Source: Photobacterium sp. DA100
Lineage (GTDB): Bacteria; Pseudomonadota; Gammaproteobacteria; Enterobacterales; Vibrionaceae
Reading direction: 5' to 3'
Assembly: GCF_029223585.1 (NCBI RefSeq)
Contig: NZ_CP119424.1
Span: 1,798,001-1,862,000, forward strand
DNA: 64,000 bases
Program-made: the position numbers and the translations under genes
The notes under the pieces: generated by a model
The model's input: only the letters and a program-made list of their open reading frames with translations
Told to the model about the DNA's origin: nothing
Databases searched by the model: none
Part shown: positions 43,807-52,813 of the stretch, in pieces
How the letters are laid out: each line of letters begins with the position of its first letter
Position numbering within the stretch: the first letter of the stretch is position 1

Positions 43807-43866
43807 AATAAAACCTTTACTTACTACTTTATGAATTCATACAAATTGGATTGTTTATCCGATTTA

Positions 43867-45300
43867 TTAATGTGTTTCTTGCATCGCTAATTTTTGTTTC
43901 GCTGCCGATGACTTCTTACCCCATGCATAAACAAGCAGCGGAATAACAGCCATGACAACGAGTCCGATAAATTGGAAATTAAAGTATTCCGAAGCCGTAC
44001 CTGCATATGTGGAAGGTGGAAGGAAGCCGTAATATCCAGCAAGTAGACAGGTTGCAATACCCAGCCCAGAACAGATCCACATACCCAGTTTTCCGCCAGG
44101 AACATTAAAGCTACGAGGTACTTCAGGACGCTTGTAACGCAGATAAATAGCAGCCGAGAACATCAATAGGTAAGCAACGATGTAAACCAAAGACGTTAAG
44201 CCGAGTAGCATGAAATAAAAGTCATCTACATTAGGCATGACAGTAATCAAAATACCTACGATAGAAATCAGAATCGCTTGAAGGTAAACCAGGCTGACAG
44301 GTACACCTTCCTTGTTGGTTTTCTGAAGAATTTTTGGCAGCGCACCAGCATTGGCTGTTGCTTGAATACCGCGAACCGGACCGAGCACCCAAGAGTTGAC
44401 CTGTCCAGCAAGGCCTATCGCCATACAAACGGCCATGACAGGTGTTAGCCAACCTAGCCCCCACATATCAAAATATGTTTGAAATGCTTGGATCAGGCCT
44501 GCAGTCATTGAGATGTGTTCTGCAGGAATACCAATAAAGATGGCAAATGAACCAATAACAGACACAAGGAAAACAAATAGTGCGACTAAGAATACCGCGA
44601 CCGGATAATTACGTTCTGCATTTTTTACAGATGAAACATTGGAAGCTGACACTTCCATACCCATAACTACGAAAACAAAGCCGATAAATAGTGCCCAGTT
44701 TCCGTTATCCGTGAGGTTAGGAATTAAATTGGCCGACGTTAATGAAAGATCTGTAACAATTGGATTGCCTGTAACTAAATAACCAATCGCACATGCAACC
44801 AGTACAAAAAATGGCAGGAACACACCCAGGATTACACAGAGAGTTGAAACCCATCCTAGTGTTTTGACACCCCGCATGTTTACAAAAGTACACCCCCAAT
44901 AAATAATCAAAATTACAGCGAGTATGTACATCTTATTTTCTGCAAGCGCAGGATCTATTGCATAGGCAAAGATTGCACCGATTATCATTAGAATCGATGT
45001 CATACCAAATACCATTTGAATCCATTGCATCCAAACAGCAACGAAGCCCATTCGCTCACCAAAGGCTTCTCTAACCCAAATAAAAATCCCCCCATCTTCA
45101 GGCCAGGCCGTTGCCAATTCAGCTGATACCAAAGCTGTTGGAATCATGAAACAAATAGCTGCAGCTAATGTAAAAAAGATTGTCATCATACCGGGCTGGG
45201 CTGTCATAGGCAGTGTTCGAACACTCATGACAACTGCTGCGGTGATCATGACAAAGCTAAAAACACCAATTTTGGCAGGTGCGGATTTGTTGCTTGTCAT
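43867..45300 (-). CDS. APC-family amino acid antiporter (tyrosine/tyramine exchanger candidate)
   Basis: 477 residues from the ATG at 45300 (GAGG 6 bp upstream). 12 transmembrane helices; GadC/glutamate-GABA-antiporter-like features include VSAELATAWPEDGGIFIWVREAFGERMGF in the first quarter. It is the first gene of the cluster, 60 bp upstream of the decarboxylase, as expected for a precursor/product exchanger that brings in tyrosine and exports tyramine, producing proton-motive force. It has a multi-copy operator array before it. Confidence 0.83.
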   Translation of the reverse strand: MTSNKSAPAKIGVFSFVMITAAVVMSVRTLPMTAQPGMMTIFFTLAAAICFMIPTALVSAELATAWPEDGGIFIWVREAFGERMGFVAVWMQWIQMVFGMTSILMIIGAIFAYAIDPALAENKMYILAVILIIYWGCTFVNMRGVKTLGWVSTLCVILGVFLPFFVLVACAIGYLVTGNPIVTDLSLTSANLIPNLTDNGNWALFIGFVFVVMGMEVSASNVSSVKNAERNYPVAVFLVALFVFLVSVIGSFAIFIGIPAEHISMTAGLIQAFQTYFDMWGLGWLTPVMAVCMAIGLAGQVNSWVLGPVRGIQATANAGALPKILQKTNKEGVPVSLVYLQAILISIVGILITVMPNVDDFYFMLLGLTSLVYIVAYLLMFSAAIYLRYKRPEVPRSFNVPGGKLGMWICSGLGIATCLLAGYYGFLPPSTYAGTASEYFNFQFIGLVVMAVIPLLVYAWGKKSSAAKQKLAMQETH

Positions 45301-45310
45301 AGTAGACCTC

Positions 45311-45428
45311 AAAATCGATCAGTTTAGATACTCGAGATGAAAATCGATTTTTTAACACCTCAAACTCAAAAATCGATTTTATCGTATAGATCGATTTTGT
45401 GATTTACAACCAATAAAAAATCGATTTT
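45311..45428. promoter_or_regulatory. operator array of ATCGAT(TTT) palindromes
   Basis: Five ATCGAT cores: AAAATCGATC (45311), AAAATCGATTTT (45340-45351), AAAATCGATTTT (45369-45380), ATCGATTTT (45390-45398) and AAAATCGATTTT (45417-45428). Core centres are 29, 29, 18 and 30 bp apart. The 12-bp form is a perfect palindrome. They lie immediately before the antiporter-decarboxylase operon. The GntR-family gene at 46280 is the nearest candidate binder, but this is unproven. Confidence 0.8.
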
Positions 45429-45635
45429 ATAGATCAAAAACGATAATTATGTTTGCATGACTATGATTGAGTCCCCCTTAAGTAGCGAGAAGCAGAGCAT
45501 AAGACCCTGATTTAAAATAAAAATCTCAGAAATAGATTAGGAAGGGGAAGTAACAGTGAAGAATTTATGCTGAGACGGAGTAATCAAAAGGTACTACCAT
45601 CAAAGAAAAATTTGTGCTCAATTCGGCACACATAA

Positions 45636-46025
45636 TTAATAAGATTTTGCTTGGAAGTGGCTGACCAGAAGGCCACAAAATCCCCCAACTAAAGCAAGAA
45701 ACAATGAAAATGCGGGTGATAAAATATACAAGGCAACATAGTGGGCTCTAGACAGCACCATTACATTAATTGCATAGGAGATATAAAGCGAAGAGATAAC
45801 GAGGATAAACCAGGCAAAAGCGAGTATCCAAGCTGAGAAAGTGGGTATTCGTGTTAGCGGTTTTGCATTTTCCTGCTCGTATATATTTATAATATACTCT
45901 GTAGTAAGCAATGGAGTGTATAGCCAAGCGGTCAAACCCATACCGACAACAACCGAATACTGAGTCCAGTCAAACAGGAACATGCTTGTTACAACAGCTA
46001 TGCTTAGAATCACTTTTCGCATCAT
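45636..46025 (-). CDS. small inner-membrane protein, unknown
   Basis: 129 residues with four predicted transmembrane helices (about 5-20, 25-45, 65-88, 98-122) and a short basic N-terminus. AT-rich. It lies alone between the operator array and the GntR gene. No family recognised. Confidence 0.6.
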   Translation of the reverse strand: MMRKVILSIAVVTSMFLFDWTQYSVVVGMGLTAWLYTPLLTTEYIINIYEQENAKPLTRIPTFSAWILAFAWFILVISSLYISYAINVMVLSRAHYVALYILSPAFSLFLALVGGFCGLLVSHFQAKSY

Positions 46026-46279
46026 CTAAATCCATTACTTTCATGAATAAATACACTTTCAAGTACTTCAGAAAAGTCTGAATTAAGATAATACATTGAT
46101 GATATTGATTTTTTCTTATATGCAGATCATAAAATTATACATCCATGATATGTTAAACTATCAGTTAGATTGACAGTAATTCAAATTGTGTAAACACAAC
46201 GTGGATACCATTAATTCAGGTTGAAAGTGATTCAATTATCACCGTCACCACGCTAGTGGTAGCAAGAAAGAGAACGAAA

Positions 46280-46960
46280 ATGGCTGAGCCAAAAAATAAT
46301 AAGTTTGCAACTTTGAGCGACAAGGTAATGCACCAGATCCGCCATGATATATTATCCGGTGAACTTGAAGCCGGACAAAAGCTAGTCTTAAGCGAACTCA
46401 AGGGCAAATACCAGGTTGGTGGCTCACCTCTGCGCGAGGCCATGGTTCAGCTTAGTTGGCAAAAGTATGTCGTCATGAAACCGCAAAAAGGGTTTTGGGT
46501 TGCTGATGTTTCCTTGAATGAGCTGCGCGACATCTTAAAAGTACGTCAAGCCATTAGCAATATGGCTTTAAAAGACGCAATAGAGAATGGTACTGAGGAG
46601 TGGGAGCTCGCGATCCTGACGGCATACCACAAACTCAGCCGTATTGATCTTGATGATCCCAACTTTGATTTAGACGACTGGGAAATTCGTCACAAACAGT
46701 TTCATTTATCACTTGTAGCCAGCCAAGGCTCATCATTTGTGAGTGACTTATTGGAATATGTTTATGATCAGCAGGAACGTTACCGTCATTTCTTTCTAAA
46801 TCATGAATTTGCTCCAGAGCAGCAGTACCATGATAACGGTGAGCACGAAGCGATCATGAAAGCCGTCTTAGCCCGAGATACTGAACTTGCTTGCAAGTTA
46901 GTTAACCAGCACACTGAGCGCCTCTACCAAATTACAGAAACCTTGCTCGAAAATGAGTAA
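46280..46960 (+). CDS. GntR-family regulator, FadR subfamily (CsiR-like)
   Basis: 226 residues from the ATG at 46280 (AAAGAG 8 bp upstream); a GTG at 46256 would add eight residues. The winged HTH shows LSDKVMHQIRHDILSGELEAGQKL and GGSPLREAMVQLSWQKYV. The C-terminal FCD domain holds the metal-site pattern DWEIRHKQFHLSLV (Asp/His), ...GEHEAIMKAVLARD and NQHTERL. It resembles E. coli CsiR. It is divergent in position from the tyrosine cluster and upstream of frwD, and could regulate either; the ATCGAT array makes the tyrosine cluster the favoured target. Confidence 0.83.
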   Translation: MAEPKNNKFATLSDKVMHQIRHDILSGELEAGQKLVLSELKGKYQVGGSPLREAMVQLSWQKYVVMKPQKGFWVADVSLNELRDILKVRQAISNMALKDAIENGTEEWELAILTAYHKLSRIDLDDPNFDLDDWEIRHKQFHLSLVASQGSSFVSDLLEYVYDQQERYRHFFLNHEFAPEQQYHDNGEHEAIMKAVLARDTELACKLVNQHTERLYQITETLLENE

Positions 46961-47310
46961 CTCTCATTCGCCCCTATGTTACTGAATCTAAAAAAGGTTC
47001 AGTAACAAGGTTACCCTCAAACCAATAAACACTGCCATGGCCTTGGCCTCGGGAGTAATCAGCCTTAAAAGTGCTAGTCCAAGTAAGGGCGGCAAGACAT
47101 AACTATCGCAGCCTTACCACTACAGCGGCTCTGAGCCCTCTGATTGTAAAGCACCGCAGAAAAATGCGACACTTATCACGCTTGTTAGTGAGCGCTACAA
47201 AAATCCAGTAAAGGGTTGTTTTCTCTTCTACCGCCATTGTTTGCCTCTCCATATAGTAATGAATATACCCAAGTGACTGGGTGCTAGAATTCAAACGATT
47301 GGAGAAAATG
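46961..47310. other. intergenic region between gntR and frwD
   Basis: About 350 bp. A stem-loop GTTACTGAA (46978-46986) / TTCAGTAAC (46998-47006) follows the GntR gene without a U-run. A minus-strand 63-codon frame (47103-47294) lacks supporting signals and ends at the frwD promoter region, so it is not called. Confidence 0.5.
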
Positions 47311-47622
47311 ATGAGAGTGGTCGCAATTACAGCTTGCCCAACCGGTATCGCCCATACCTATATGGCCGCCGACAAACTGATGGATACTGCCAAAAAACTT
47401 GGTATTACTATCAAGGTCGAAACACAAGGAGCCATGGGGATCGAAAACCGCCTCAGTGAGCAAGATATCGAGCGTGCTGATGTCGTTATTCTCGCTGCCG
47501 ATATCAATATCGAACATAGCGCCCGCTTCAAAAACCACCGTTGTCTAGAAGTCACTATCCAAGATGCCCTTCAGCGTCCTCGCCGGGTATTTTCCCAATG
47601 TCAGCAGCTGTTAGCGCATTAA
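47311..47622 (+). CDS. frwD: PTS EIIB-like component FrwD
   Basis: 103 residues from the ATG at 47311 (GGAG 6 bp upstream; an ATG at 47308 also exists). Cys9 in ITACPTGIAHTYMAAD is the phosphorylation site, followed by ETQGAMGIENRLSEQDIERADV, closer to E. coli FrwD than to FrwB. It may form an alternative EIIB for the same EIIC. It is 19 bp upstream of frwA. Confidence 0.82.
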   Translation: MRVVAITACPTGIAHTYMAADKLMDTAKKLGITIKVETQGAMGIENRLSEQDIERADVVILAADINIEHSARFKNHRCLEVTIQDALQRPRRVFSQCQQLLAH

Positions 47623-47641
47623 TTACAAGGCAGTAGTATCC

Positions 47642-50131
47642 ATGACCCACCAATTTGCTTTCCGTTGTGTTCTCCCTAACGGTATCCATGCCCGCCCGGC
47701 CACTCATCTGGAAAAAGCCTGCGGACAATTCAATTGCACCATCACTTTGGTTAACCACCGCAACAGCAACCAGGGCAATGCCAAAAGCGTTCTGTCATTG
47801 GTTGGTACCGATACGCTAGTCGATGATGCCTGTACGCTGATCTTCGATGGCCCGGACAGCGAACAAGCCTGTCTCACGCTTGAAACCTTCATCACCAAGG
47901 AGTTCCCTCATTGCGATGAAGCGCTAAGTCCTGTTGCAACCATCGAGGATATTCCTCTGCCCCAGTCACTGATGCGCCACCAGCCAAACCTGGTACACGG
48001 CAAGAAACTTGCCGCAGGCCTCGGACAGGGTAAGTTAGTCATGTTTGCCGATACCGACCTTAACAAGTTTGCGACAGATATTCGCGAGCAAGAGGCCGAG
48101 CGATTCAAGACCGCCCACCAGCAGGTTGCCGACCAGCTATCCGCCATGGCAGCTACGGCGAGCCATCACGAGAAAGACATTATCACGGCGCATCTGGCAA
48201 TAGTGAACGACAGTAGCTTCATTGACAGCATTACCAGCCTGCTCAGCAGCCATTCTACTGCCAATGCCATACTGGCAACTGTCGACAAACTCAGTACTCA
48301 GCTACAACAGTCTGCCAGTGCTTATTTACGTGAACGGGTTCTGGATATCAGAGATGTCGCAACCCAGCTGCTAACTTGCGCTTACCCTGAAATTCAATGT
48401 CAGCGAGAATGTAAACTGACAGAGCCGAGTATCTTACTGGCAAGTGATCTGACACCGAGCCAATTTATCGGTTTGGATAAAAACCACCTACAGGGGCTGG
48501 TGCTAACCCATGCGGGCAGTACGTCGCACACTGTAATTTTGGCGCGGGCCTTTGGTATTCCAACACTGTCAGGCATTGAAGTCAGTCAGTGCAGTTCAGC
48601 ACTCAATACCCAGGCTTATATCGATGGTCAGCTCGGTATCCTTGCCACAGAATGCAGCGAAACTGTCCAGCGCTACTTCCAACGCGCCCTGACTCTGCGT
48701 CAACAAGAGCAACAACAGCAAGCGGCTTTTGCCCACCAACCCGCTATCACAGCCGATAGTCACCGAGTTGAAATTGCCGCCAACATTGCCTGCTCAATCG
48801 AAGCACCAGCGGCATTTGCCAATGGTGCAGAGGGCATTGGCTTGTTCCGCACCGAAATGCTGTTCATGGACCGCCAGTCGGCGCCGGGAGAAGACGAGCA
48901 ATTCGAGCACTACTGCGAAGTACTCAAGGCGGCAGACGGCAAGCCAGTGATCATCCGTACCATGGATATTGGCGGTGACAAGCCTATCGATTACCTCAAC
49001 CTTCCAGAAGAAAACAACCCGTTTCTCGGTTACCGTGCCGTGCGCATCTACCCGAAATTCGAGCAACTGTTCCGCACCCAACTGCGTGCGATCCTACGTG
49101 CGTCGGTATACGGCAGCACCAAAATCATGATCCCGATGATCCAGAGCATAGAGGAGATCCGCTGGGTTAAACAGCAGCTTGCCGAGGTCAAAGCCGAACT
49201 CGATAGCTGCAACATTGCTAATTCAGGACAGGTACAACTGGGGATCATGGTAGAGGTGCCTGCTGTGGCCTTTATCATCGACCAGTTCTGCCAGGAAGTG
49301 GACTTCTTTAGTATCGGCTCCAATGACATGACCCAGTACCTGTTGGCTGTAGACCGGGATAATGGACAAGTCTCGCACCTATACAACAGCCTAGCCCCTG
49401 CTTTTTTGCGTATGCTAGGACACGTGGTCAAAACGGCACACGAGCACAACCGTTGGGTCGGTTTATGCGGTGAGCTAGGTGCAGATGCCCAAGTACTGCC
49501 TCTGCTCGTTGGTGCCGGGCTTGATGAAATCAGTATGAGCGCCCCAAAAATCACGGCAACAAAAGCAGCATTAAATCACCTAACGTTGGAGCACTGCCAG
49601 CAACTGTTCGAACAAGCATGCCAATGCCCGACCATCGAGGATGTCACTACCCTACTGGAGAATGCCTCTGCTACTGGACCGAAGAAGCCGTTGCTGGGCA
49701 TCGATTGTGTGTTCAAGCACGCTGATTTCGCCAACAAAGAAGAGGCGATACAGGCACTGGTCGGCAACTTGGCCGTGCAAGGGCGAACCGACAATGCCTA
49801 TGCCCTGGAAGACGATATCTGGGCTCGCGAAGCAGTATTCTCGACCGGGCTTGGACACGGGTTTGCTATCCCACACACCAAGTCAGAAAACATCCGCCAT
49901 TCAAGTATCAGCATTGCCCAGCTGAAAACGCCTATTAATTGGCAGTCCGACTCGGGTGATGTGGACTTCATCATCATGCTGACACTCAATAAAGAGCAGG
50001 GTGATCAGCATATGCGGATCTTCTCAGGACTAGCCCGCAAGCTGATCCACCAGGATTTTCGCGACAAGTTGAGAAACTGCGATGACGAAGCTGCGATGAT
50101 CCAACTGCTAGAACAAGAACTCGCTCTTTAA
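47642..50131 (+). CDS. frwA: PTS multiphosphoryl transfer protein (HPr-EI-EIIA)
   Basis: 829 residues in three fused modules. HPr-like domain 1-85 with His16 in GIHARPA. Enzyme I from about 120 to 665, with the phospho-His296 in AGSTSHTVILARAFG, the PEP-site region GIGLFRTEMLFM and SIGSNDMTQYLLAVDR. EIIA-Fru domain from about 690 with His745 in GHGFAIPHTKS. It can carry phosphate from PEP to EIIB independently of the general PTS proteins, like FrwA/FryA. Followed by a strong terminator. Confidence 0.93.
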   Translation: MTHQFAFRCVLPNGIHARPATHLEKACGQFNCTITLVNHRNSNQGNAKSVLSLVGTDTLVDDACTLIFDGPDSEQACLTLETFITKEFPHCDEALSPVATIEDIPLPQSLMRHQPNLVHGKKLAAGLGQGKLVMFADTDLNKFATDIREQEAERFKTAHQQVADQLSAMAATASHHEKDIITAHLAIVNDSSFIDSITSLLSSHSTANAILATVDKLSTQLQQSASAYLRERVLDIRDVATQLLTCAYPEIQCQRECKLTEPSILLASDLTPSQFIGLDKNHLQGLVLTHAGSTSHTVILARAFGIPTLSGIEVSQCSSALNTQAYIDGQLGILATECSETVQRYFQRALTLRQQEQQQQAAFAHQPAITADSHRVEIAANIACSIEAPAAFANGAEGIGLFRTEMLFMDRQSAPGEDEQFEHYCEVLKAADGKPVIIRTMDIGGDKPIDYLNLPEENNPFLGYRAVRIYPKFEQLFRTQLRAILRASVYGSTKIMIPMIQSIEEIRWVKQQLAEVKAELDSCNIANSGQVQLGIMVEVPAVAFIIDQFCQEVDFFSIGSNDMTQYLLAVDRDNGQVSHLYNSLAPAFLRMLGHVVKTAHEHNRWVGLCGELGADAQVLPLLVGAGLDEISMSAPKITATKAALNHLTLEHCQQLFEQACQCPTIEDVTTLLENASATGPKKPLLGIDCVFKHADFANKEEAIQALVGNLAVQGRTDNAYALEDDIWAREAVFSTGLGHGFAIPHTKSENIRHSSISIAQLKTPINWQSDSGDVDFIIMLTLNKEQGDQHMRIFSGLARKLIHQDFRDKLRNCDDEAAMIQLLEQELAL

Positions 50132-50170
50132 CTGAGTTTTCCATAATAACAAGCACTAAACCCAAGCTTC

Positions 50171-50199
50171 CCCCCTGACTTGTTCGGACGGTCAGGGGG
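50171..50199 (+). terminator. terminator of frwD-frwA
   Basis: CCCCCTGAC / GTCAGGGGG, perfect 9-bp stem with an 11-nt loop, followed by TGTTAACTTTTT, 40 bp past the frwA stop. Confidence 0.88.
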
Positions 50200-50296
50200 T
50201 GTTAACTTTTTAAAACATCGCTGCCTCTGAACCGGGGGTTTTTCTCAACACTTCTAAGTACCGAGTGACATAAGGTAATGCCATTGTCTATCCTCC

Positions 50297-50932
50297 CTAT
50301 TGCTTAAGATTTGATTTATTGCTCTTTAATTGTTTTAGTTCACTGAGCTTTCCGAGGCTTCCCACATCATCTAGCTTGTCAATGTATAAAATACCGTTTA
50401 GATGATCGGTTTCATGTTGAATGATCTGTGCTTTAGAACCCCGTGCGGTACCTTCTACCTTGGTGCCGTCAAGAGTGAAGTAGCTATAATGTATCTCTTT
50501 ATATCTAGGCACCGACCTACTGTAAAAATGAGGGACGGAAAAGCAGCCTTCAGGCATCAAGACTATCTCATCGCTTGCAGGTTCATAGGTGGCGTTGATA
50601 GCCACTTCCCACTCTTCAGGAAAGATAACATCTCCGTTTATTCGTTCTGGAACCCGATAAACAAATACTGACTTACCTATACCAATTTGTGGTGCGGCAA
50701 GACCAACAGCATTCTGTCCAGAGTTCGCAGACTGTATTAGTTTATTAGCAATAGAGCTGGTTTCATCGCTCACAGGATCAACAAGTTCTGCATTAGTTCT
50801 GAGGGCTTCTCCAACAAAAACGTTATCATTGATGGAGAGGTCACCTGATGTAGTACCGCTTGAGCTACAGCCGATAAGTGAGCCTGAACCTAATAAAATA
50901 GAAAAAGATAGTAATAAGAATTTACGCATCAT
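50297..50932 (-). CDS. peptide deformylase homologue with lipoprotein signal
   Basis: 211 residues. All three deformylase motifs are intact: GLAAPQ (77-82), EGCFS (128-132, Cys metal ligand) and HETDH (173-177, two His ligands and catalytic Glu). Unusually, the first 22 residues form a lipoprotein signal peptide with lipobox LIGC, so the mature protein should be anchored outside the cytoplasm, away from nascent chains. Possible roles: deformylating exported or foreign formyl peptides, or another amidase-like hydrolysis. Its ATG overlaps the stop of a 50-aa gene (ATGA). AT-rich island-like composition. Confidence 0.8.
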   Translation of the reverse strand: MMRKFLLLSFSILLGSGSLIGCSSSGTTSGDLSINDNVFVGEALRTNAELVDPVSDETSSIANKLIQSANSGQNAVGLAAPQIGIGKSVFVYRVPERINGDVIFPEEWEVAINATYEPASDEIVLMPEGCFSVPHFYSRSVPRYKEIHYSYFTLDGTKVEGTARGSKAQIIQHETDHLNGILYIDKLDDVGSLGKLSELKQLKSNKSNLKQ

Positions 50933-51081
50933 TTAATCACTCTTTCAAGGAATAACGAGAGGCAGTTACCCTCTTTCGTTATATAATATTCACCATTTTG
51001 ATATATAAAAAATGCACTACAGGCAGCAATAATCAAAGAAGAAATTATTGAAATAGTCAAACGAAGAATTGTTTCTTTCAT
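50929..51081 (-). CDS. 50-residue membrane or lipoprotein peptide coupled to the deformylase gene
   Basis: A 50-codon frame starting at the ATG at 51081 and stopping at a TGA that overlaps the deformylase ATG (ATGA). The product has a basic start (KETILR), a hydrophobic stretch with a lipobox-like LIIAAC (Cys21), and a short polar tail with a second Cys. The precise overlap is the best evidence that it is translated. No family recognised. Confidence 0.55.
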   Translation of the reverse strand: MKETILRLTISIISSLIIAACSAFFIYQNGEYYITKEGNCLSLFLERVIK

Positions 51082-51106
51082 AGGCGCCCATTAGCTTGAC
51101 ATGACT

Positions 51107-51316
51107 TCAATCAACTATGTACTTTCTTTTATAACTTGAACACTTATATAAAAACAAAACAATTGGAACATAAGGAAACAATAGTACAGACAATATAATA
51201 TTTTCCGTTTCCAATAAAACGACACAAATAACAAAATATGAAAGTATAAAAAAGAGCACAAACAAATTATATATTATTTTATATTCACTTGATAAATTAG
51301 CAAAAAAACGAACCAT
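51107..51316 (-). CDS. 69-residue membrane protein, unknown
   Basis: 69 residues from the ATG at 51316 (GAGGG 5 bp upstream). Two hydrophobic helices (about 15-35 and 41-58) and a basic Cys/Lys-rich tail (YKCSSYKRKYI). It is 25 bp upstream of the 50-aa gene, so a three-gene micro-operon with the deformylase is likely. No family recognised. Confidence 0.55.
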   Translation of the reverse strand: MVRFFANLSSEYKIIYNLFVLFFILSYFVICVVLLETENIILSVLLFPYVPIVLFLYKCSSYKRKYIVD

Positions 51317-51383
51317 AATAACCCTCAATATGACAACTCAGTCCTTGCATACAATAAATAAAAATAAAAACAACGCATAAACC

Positions 51384-52064
51384 TCATATGAGATAAATAA
51401 TACTGCCAGCTATACCTCCTTTATAAATAGCATTACCTATACCTGAAGCTTCAAAAAAAAGTCCTTCATCATTAATATTTTCAAAAAGCAACATAGTATT
51501 CGTATGATTGCACACGGGTATCACTTGTGTAATTACTTCTTGAACCCTTCGCAAATCAAAACTAAATTTCAAAACCGATATATTATTGTTTTTTATTGAA
51601 TCAAGATGATTAAACGTGCCAAGATCGAAACACATAACCCCTAACTGAATAGAGGTGCAAGTTGGGTAATAAAAGTCATATGAATATAGTAGGTTTACAT
51701 TATTTGAAAAATCATTATCGTTGAAAATAAAAACTAGGCTCGAACCTTTACTCTCCAGTAAGTTTTTTAAAACATTTACAAAAACCAAGACCCTAGGCTC
51801 CTGTAAATATTCAGATCTCAATGTTATATAAAAAACGATATCGGAGAAGCTTTTTCCTGTCGTCTTAGATTCAACAAAATATGTCAGCCTATCTAGCATA
51901 TAAATGATAAGATTTAATTTATCATTATAATCTAGTTGTACATCCCTTACCAATAGATCGTTCTTTGGCTTTAATCCAACCTCATATCCAGAAATTACAC
52001 GTGAAACATTTATTACAGGCTCAAGAGTAACTATAAATTTATGGTATACATTAAGCTCTAACAT
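51384..52064 (-). CDS. degenerate EAL-domain protein
   Basis: 226 residues. The fold pattern of EAL phosphodiesterases is detectable (VTLEPVINVSRVISGYEVGL in place of the PIV...GYEALLR start; DLGTFNHLDSIKNNNISVLKFSFD in place of DDFGTGYSSL...DxLKID; LLFENINDEG in place of AEGVE). The catalytic EAL Glu is replaced (EVGL) and the metal-binding acidic residues are largely missing. It is therefore probably non-enzymatic, like YdiV-type EAL proteins that bind protein partners. An excellent GGAGGGG site precedes the ATG. Its position with the CadC-like and FidL-like genes points to fimbrial regulation. Confidence 0.65.
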   Translation of the reverse strand: MLELNVYHKFIVTLEPVINVSRVISGYEVGLKPKNDLLVRDVQLDYNDKLNLIIYMLDRLTYFVESKTTGKSFSDIVFYITLRSEYLQEPRVLVFVNVLKNLLESKGSSLVFIFNDNDFSNNVNLLYSYDFYYPTCTSIQLGVMCFDLGTFNHLDSIKNNNISVLKFSFDLRRVQEVITQVIPVCNHTNTMLLFENINDEGLFFEASGIGNAIYKGGIAGSIIYLI

Positions 52065-52333
52065 ACCCCTCCCTAAATTTTTAACATCTAGTAGTCATTT
52101 ACTTAGAGTGTGCCATGATAAAGAAATACTTTAAGTTAAGTACACCAACTTATAGTTAATTTTTATTAACAATCAATAAAACACACATTAAACAAAACAT
52201 AATATATTTTTATAATTTAAAAATTATATATTATGAAGATGATAATTATAACAATCTGAATTACCACCTTCATAAATACAGTATAGGAAGTTAATAAACA
52301 CGAACGAGCGCTCATGTTAAAAACACATAAACT

Positions 52334-52801
52334 CTACTTGACTTGTTGTCCACTGTAACTAATTCTCGACTCTCTTACTATTTTATTATCAACAATCAGT
52401 GAAGGAATTTCAGCAACTAATAAGTAGGAATCATCACTAGGGTATATTTTTAACTTTTTCACTGTAAATCGAGAAGATATACTTTTATCACTACGTCTTG
52501 AAGCTATAGAAAATGTTATATAATTTGAAAAAAACTTGAGATAATAGCCAGTATAATTAATGTGCATCAATATATCATCAAGTTGTGTAAGGCTATAACT
52601 TCCTATAAATTCACCTTTTATGAATTTAAAACTAAATTCTTCATTAAATGAATCTGCTATACTCGAGTTCTGCTTAATCTCACCTTTGAAATTGTAACTA
52701 GAGTTATCGAAAAGGCTGTTTAGTATTCCAAACATAACAAATGATATTAGTGACAATAAAAACCCATTATAGATTAGCTTTAATTTATGTAATAAATGCA
52801 T
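52334..52801 (-). CDS. FidL-like membrane protein
   Basis: 155 residues with one N-terminal transmembrane helix (about 12-32) and a periplasmic beta-rich domain. Size, topology and position 12 bp downstream of a CadC-like transmembrane regulator match FidL-like partners of membrane winged-helix regulators near fimbrial operons. Sequence similarity by eye is weak. It likely modulates the regulator's periplasmic side. Confidence 0.5.
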   Translation of the reverse strand: MHLLHKLKLIYNGFLLSLISFVMFGILNSLFDNSSYNFKGEIKQNSSIADSFNEEFSFKFIKGEFIGSYSLTQLDDILMHINYTGYYLKFFSNYITFSIASRRSDKSISSRFTVKKLKIYPSDDSYLLVAEIPSLIVDNKIVRESRISYSGQQVK

Positions 52802-52813
52802 ATGTTCTAATTC

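Noticed and set aside
46978..47006. Stem-loop after the GntR gene as a terminator
   Set aside because: The 9-bp stem is perfect but no U-run follows on either strand, so it is only mentioned as a stem-loop.
47103..47294. 63-codon minus-strand frame between gntR and frwD
   Set aside because: No ribosome site, no recognisable pattern, and it occupies the expected frwD promoter region.
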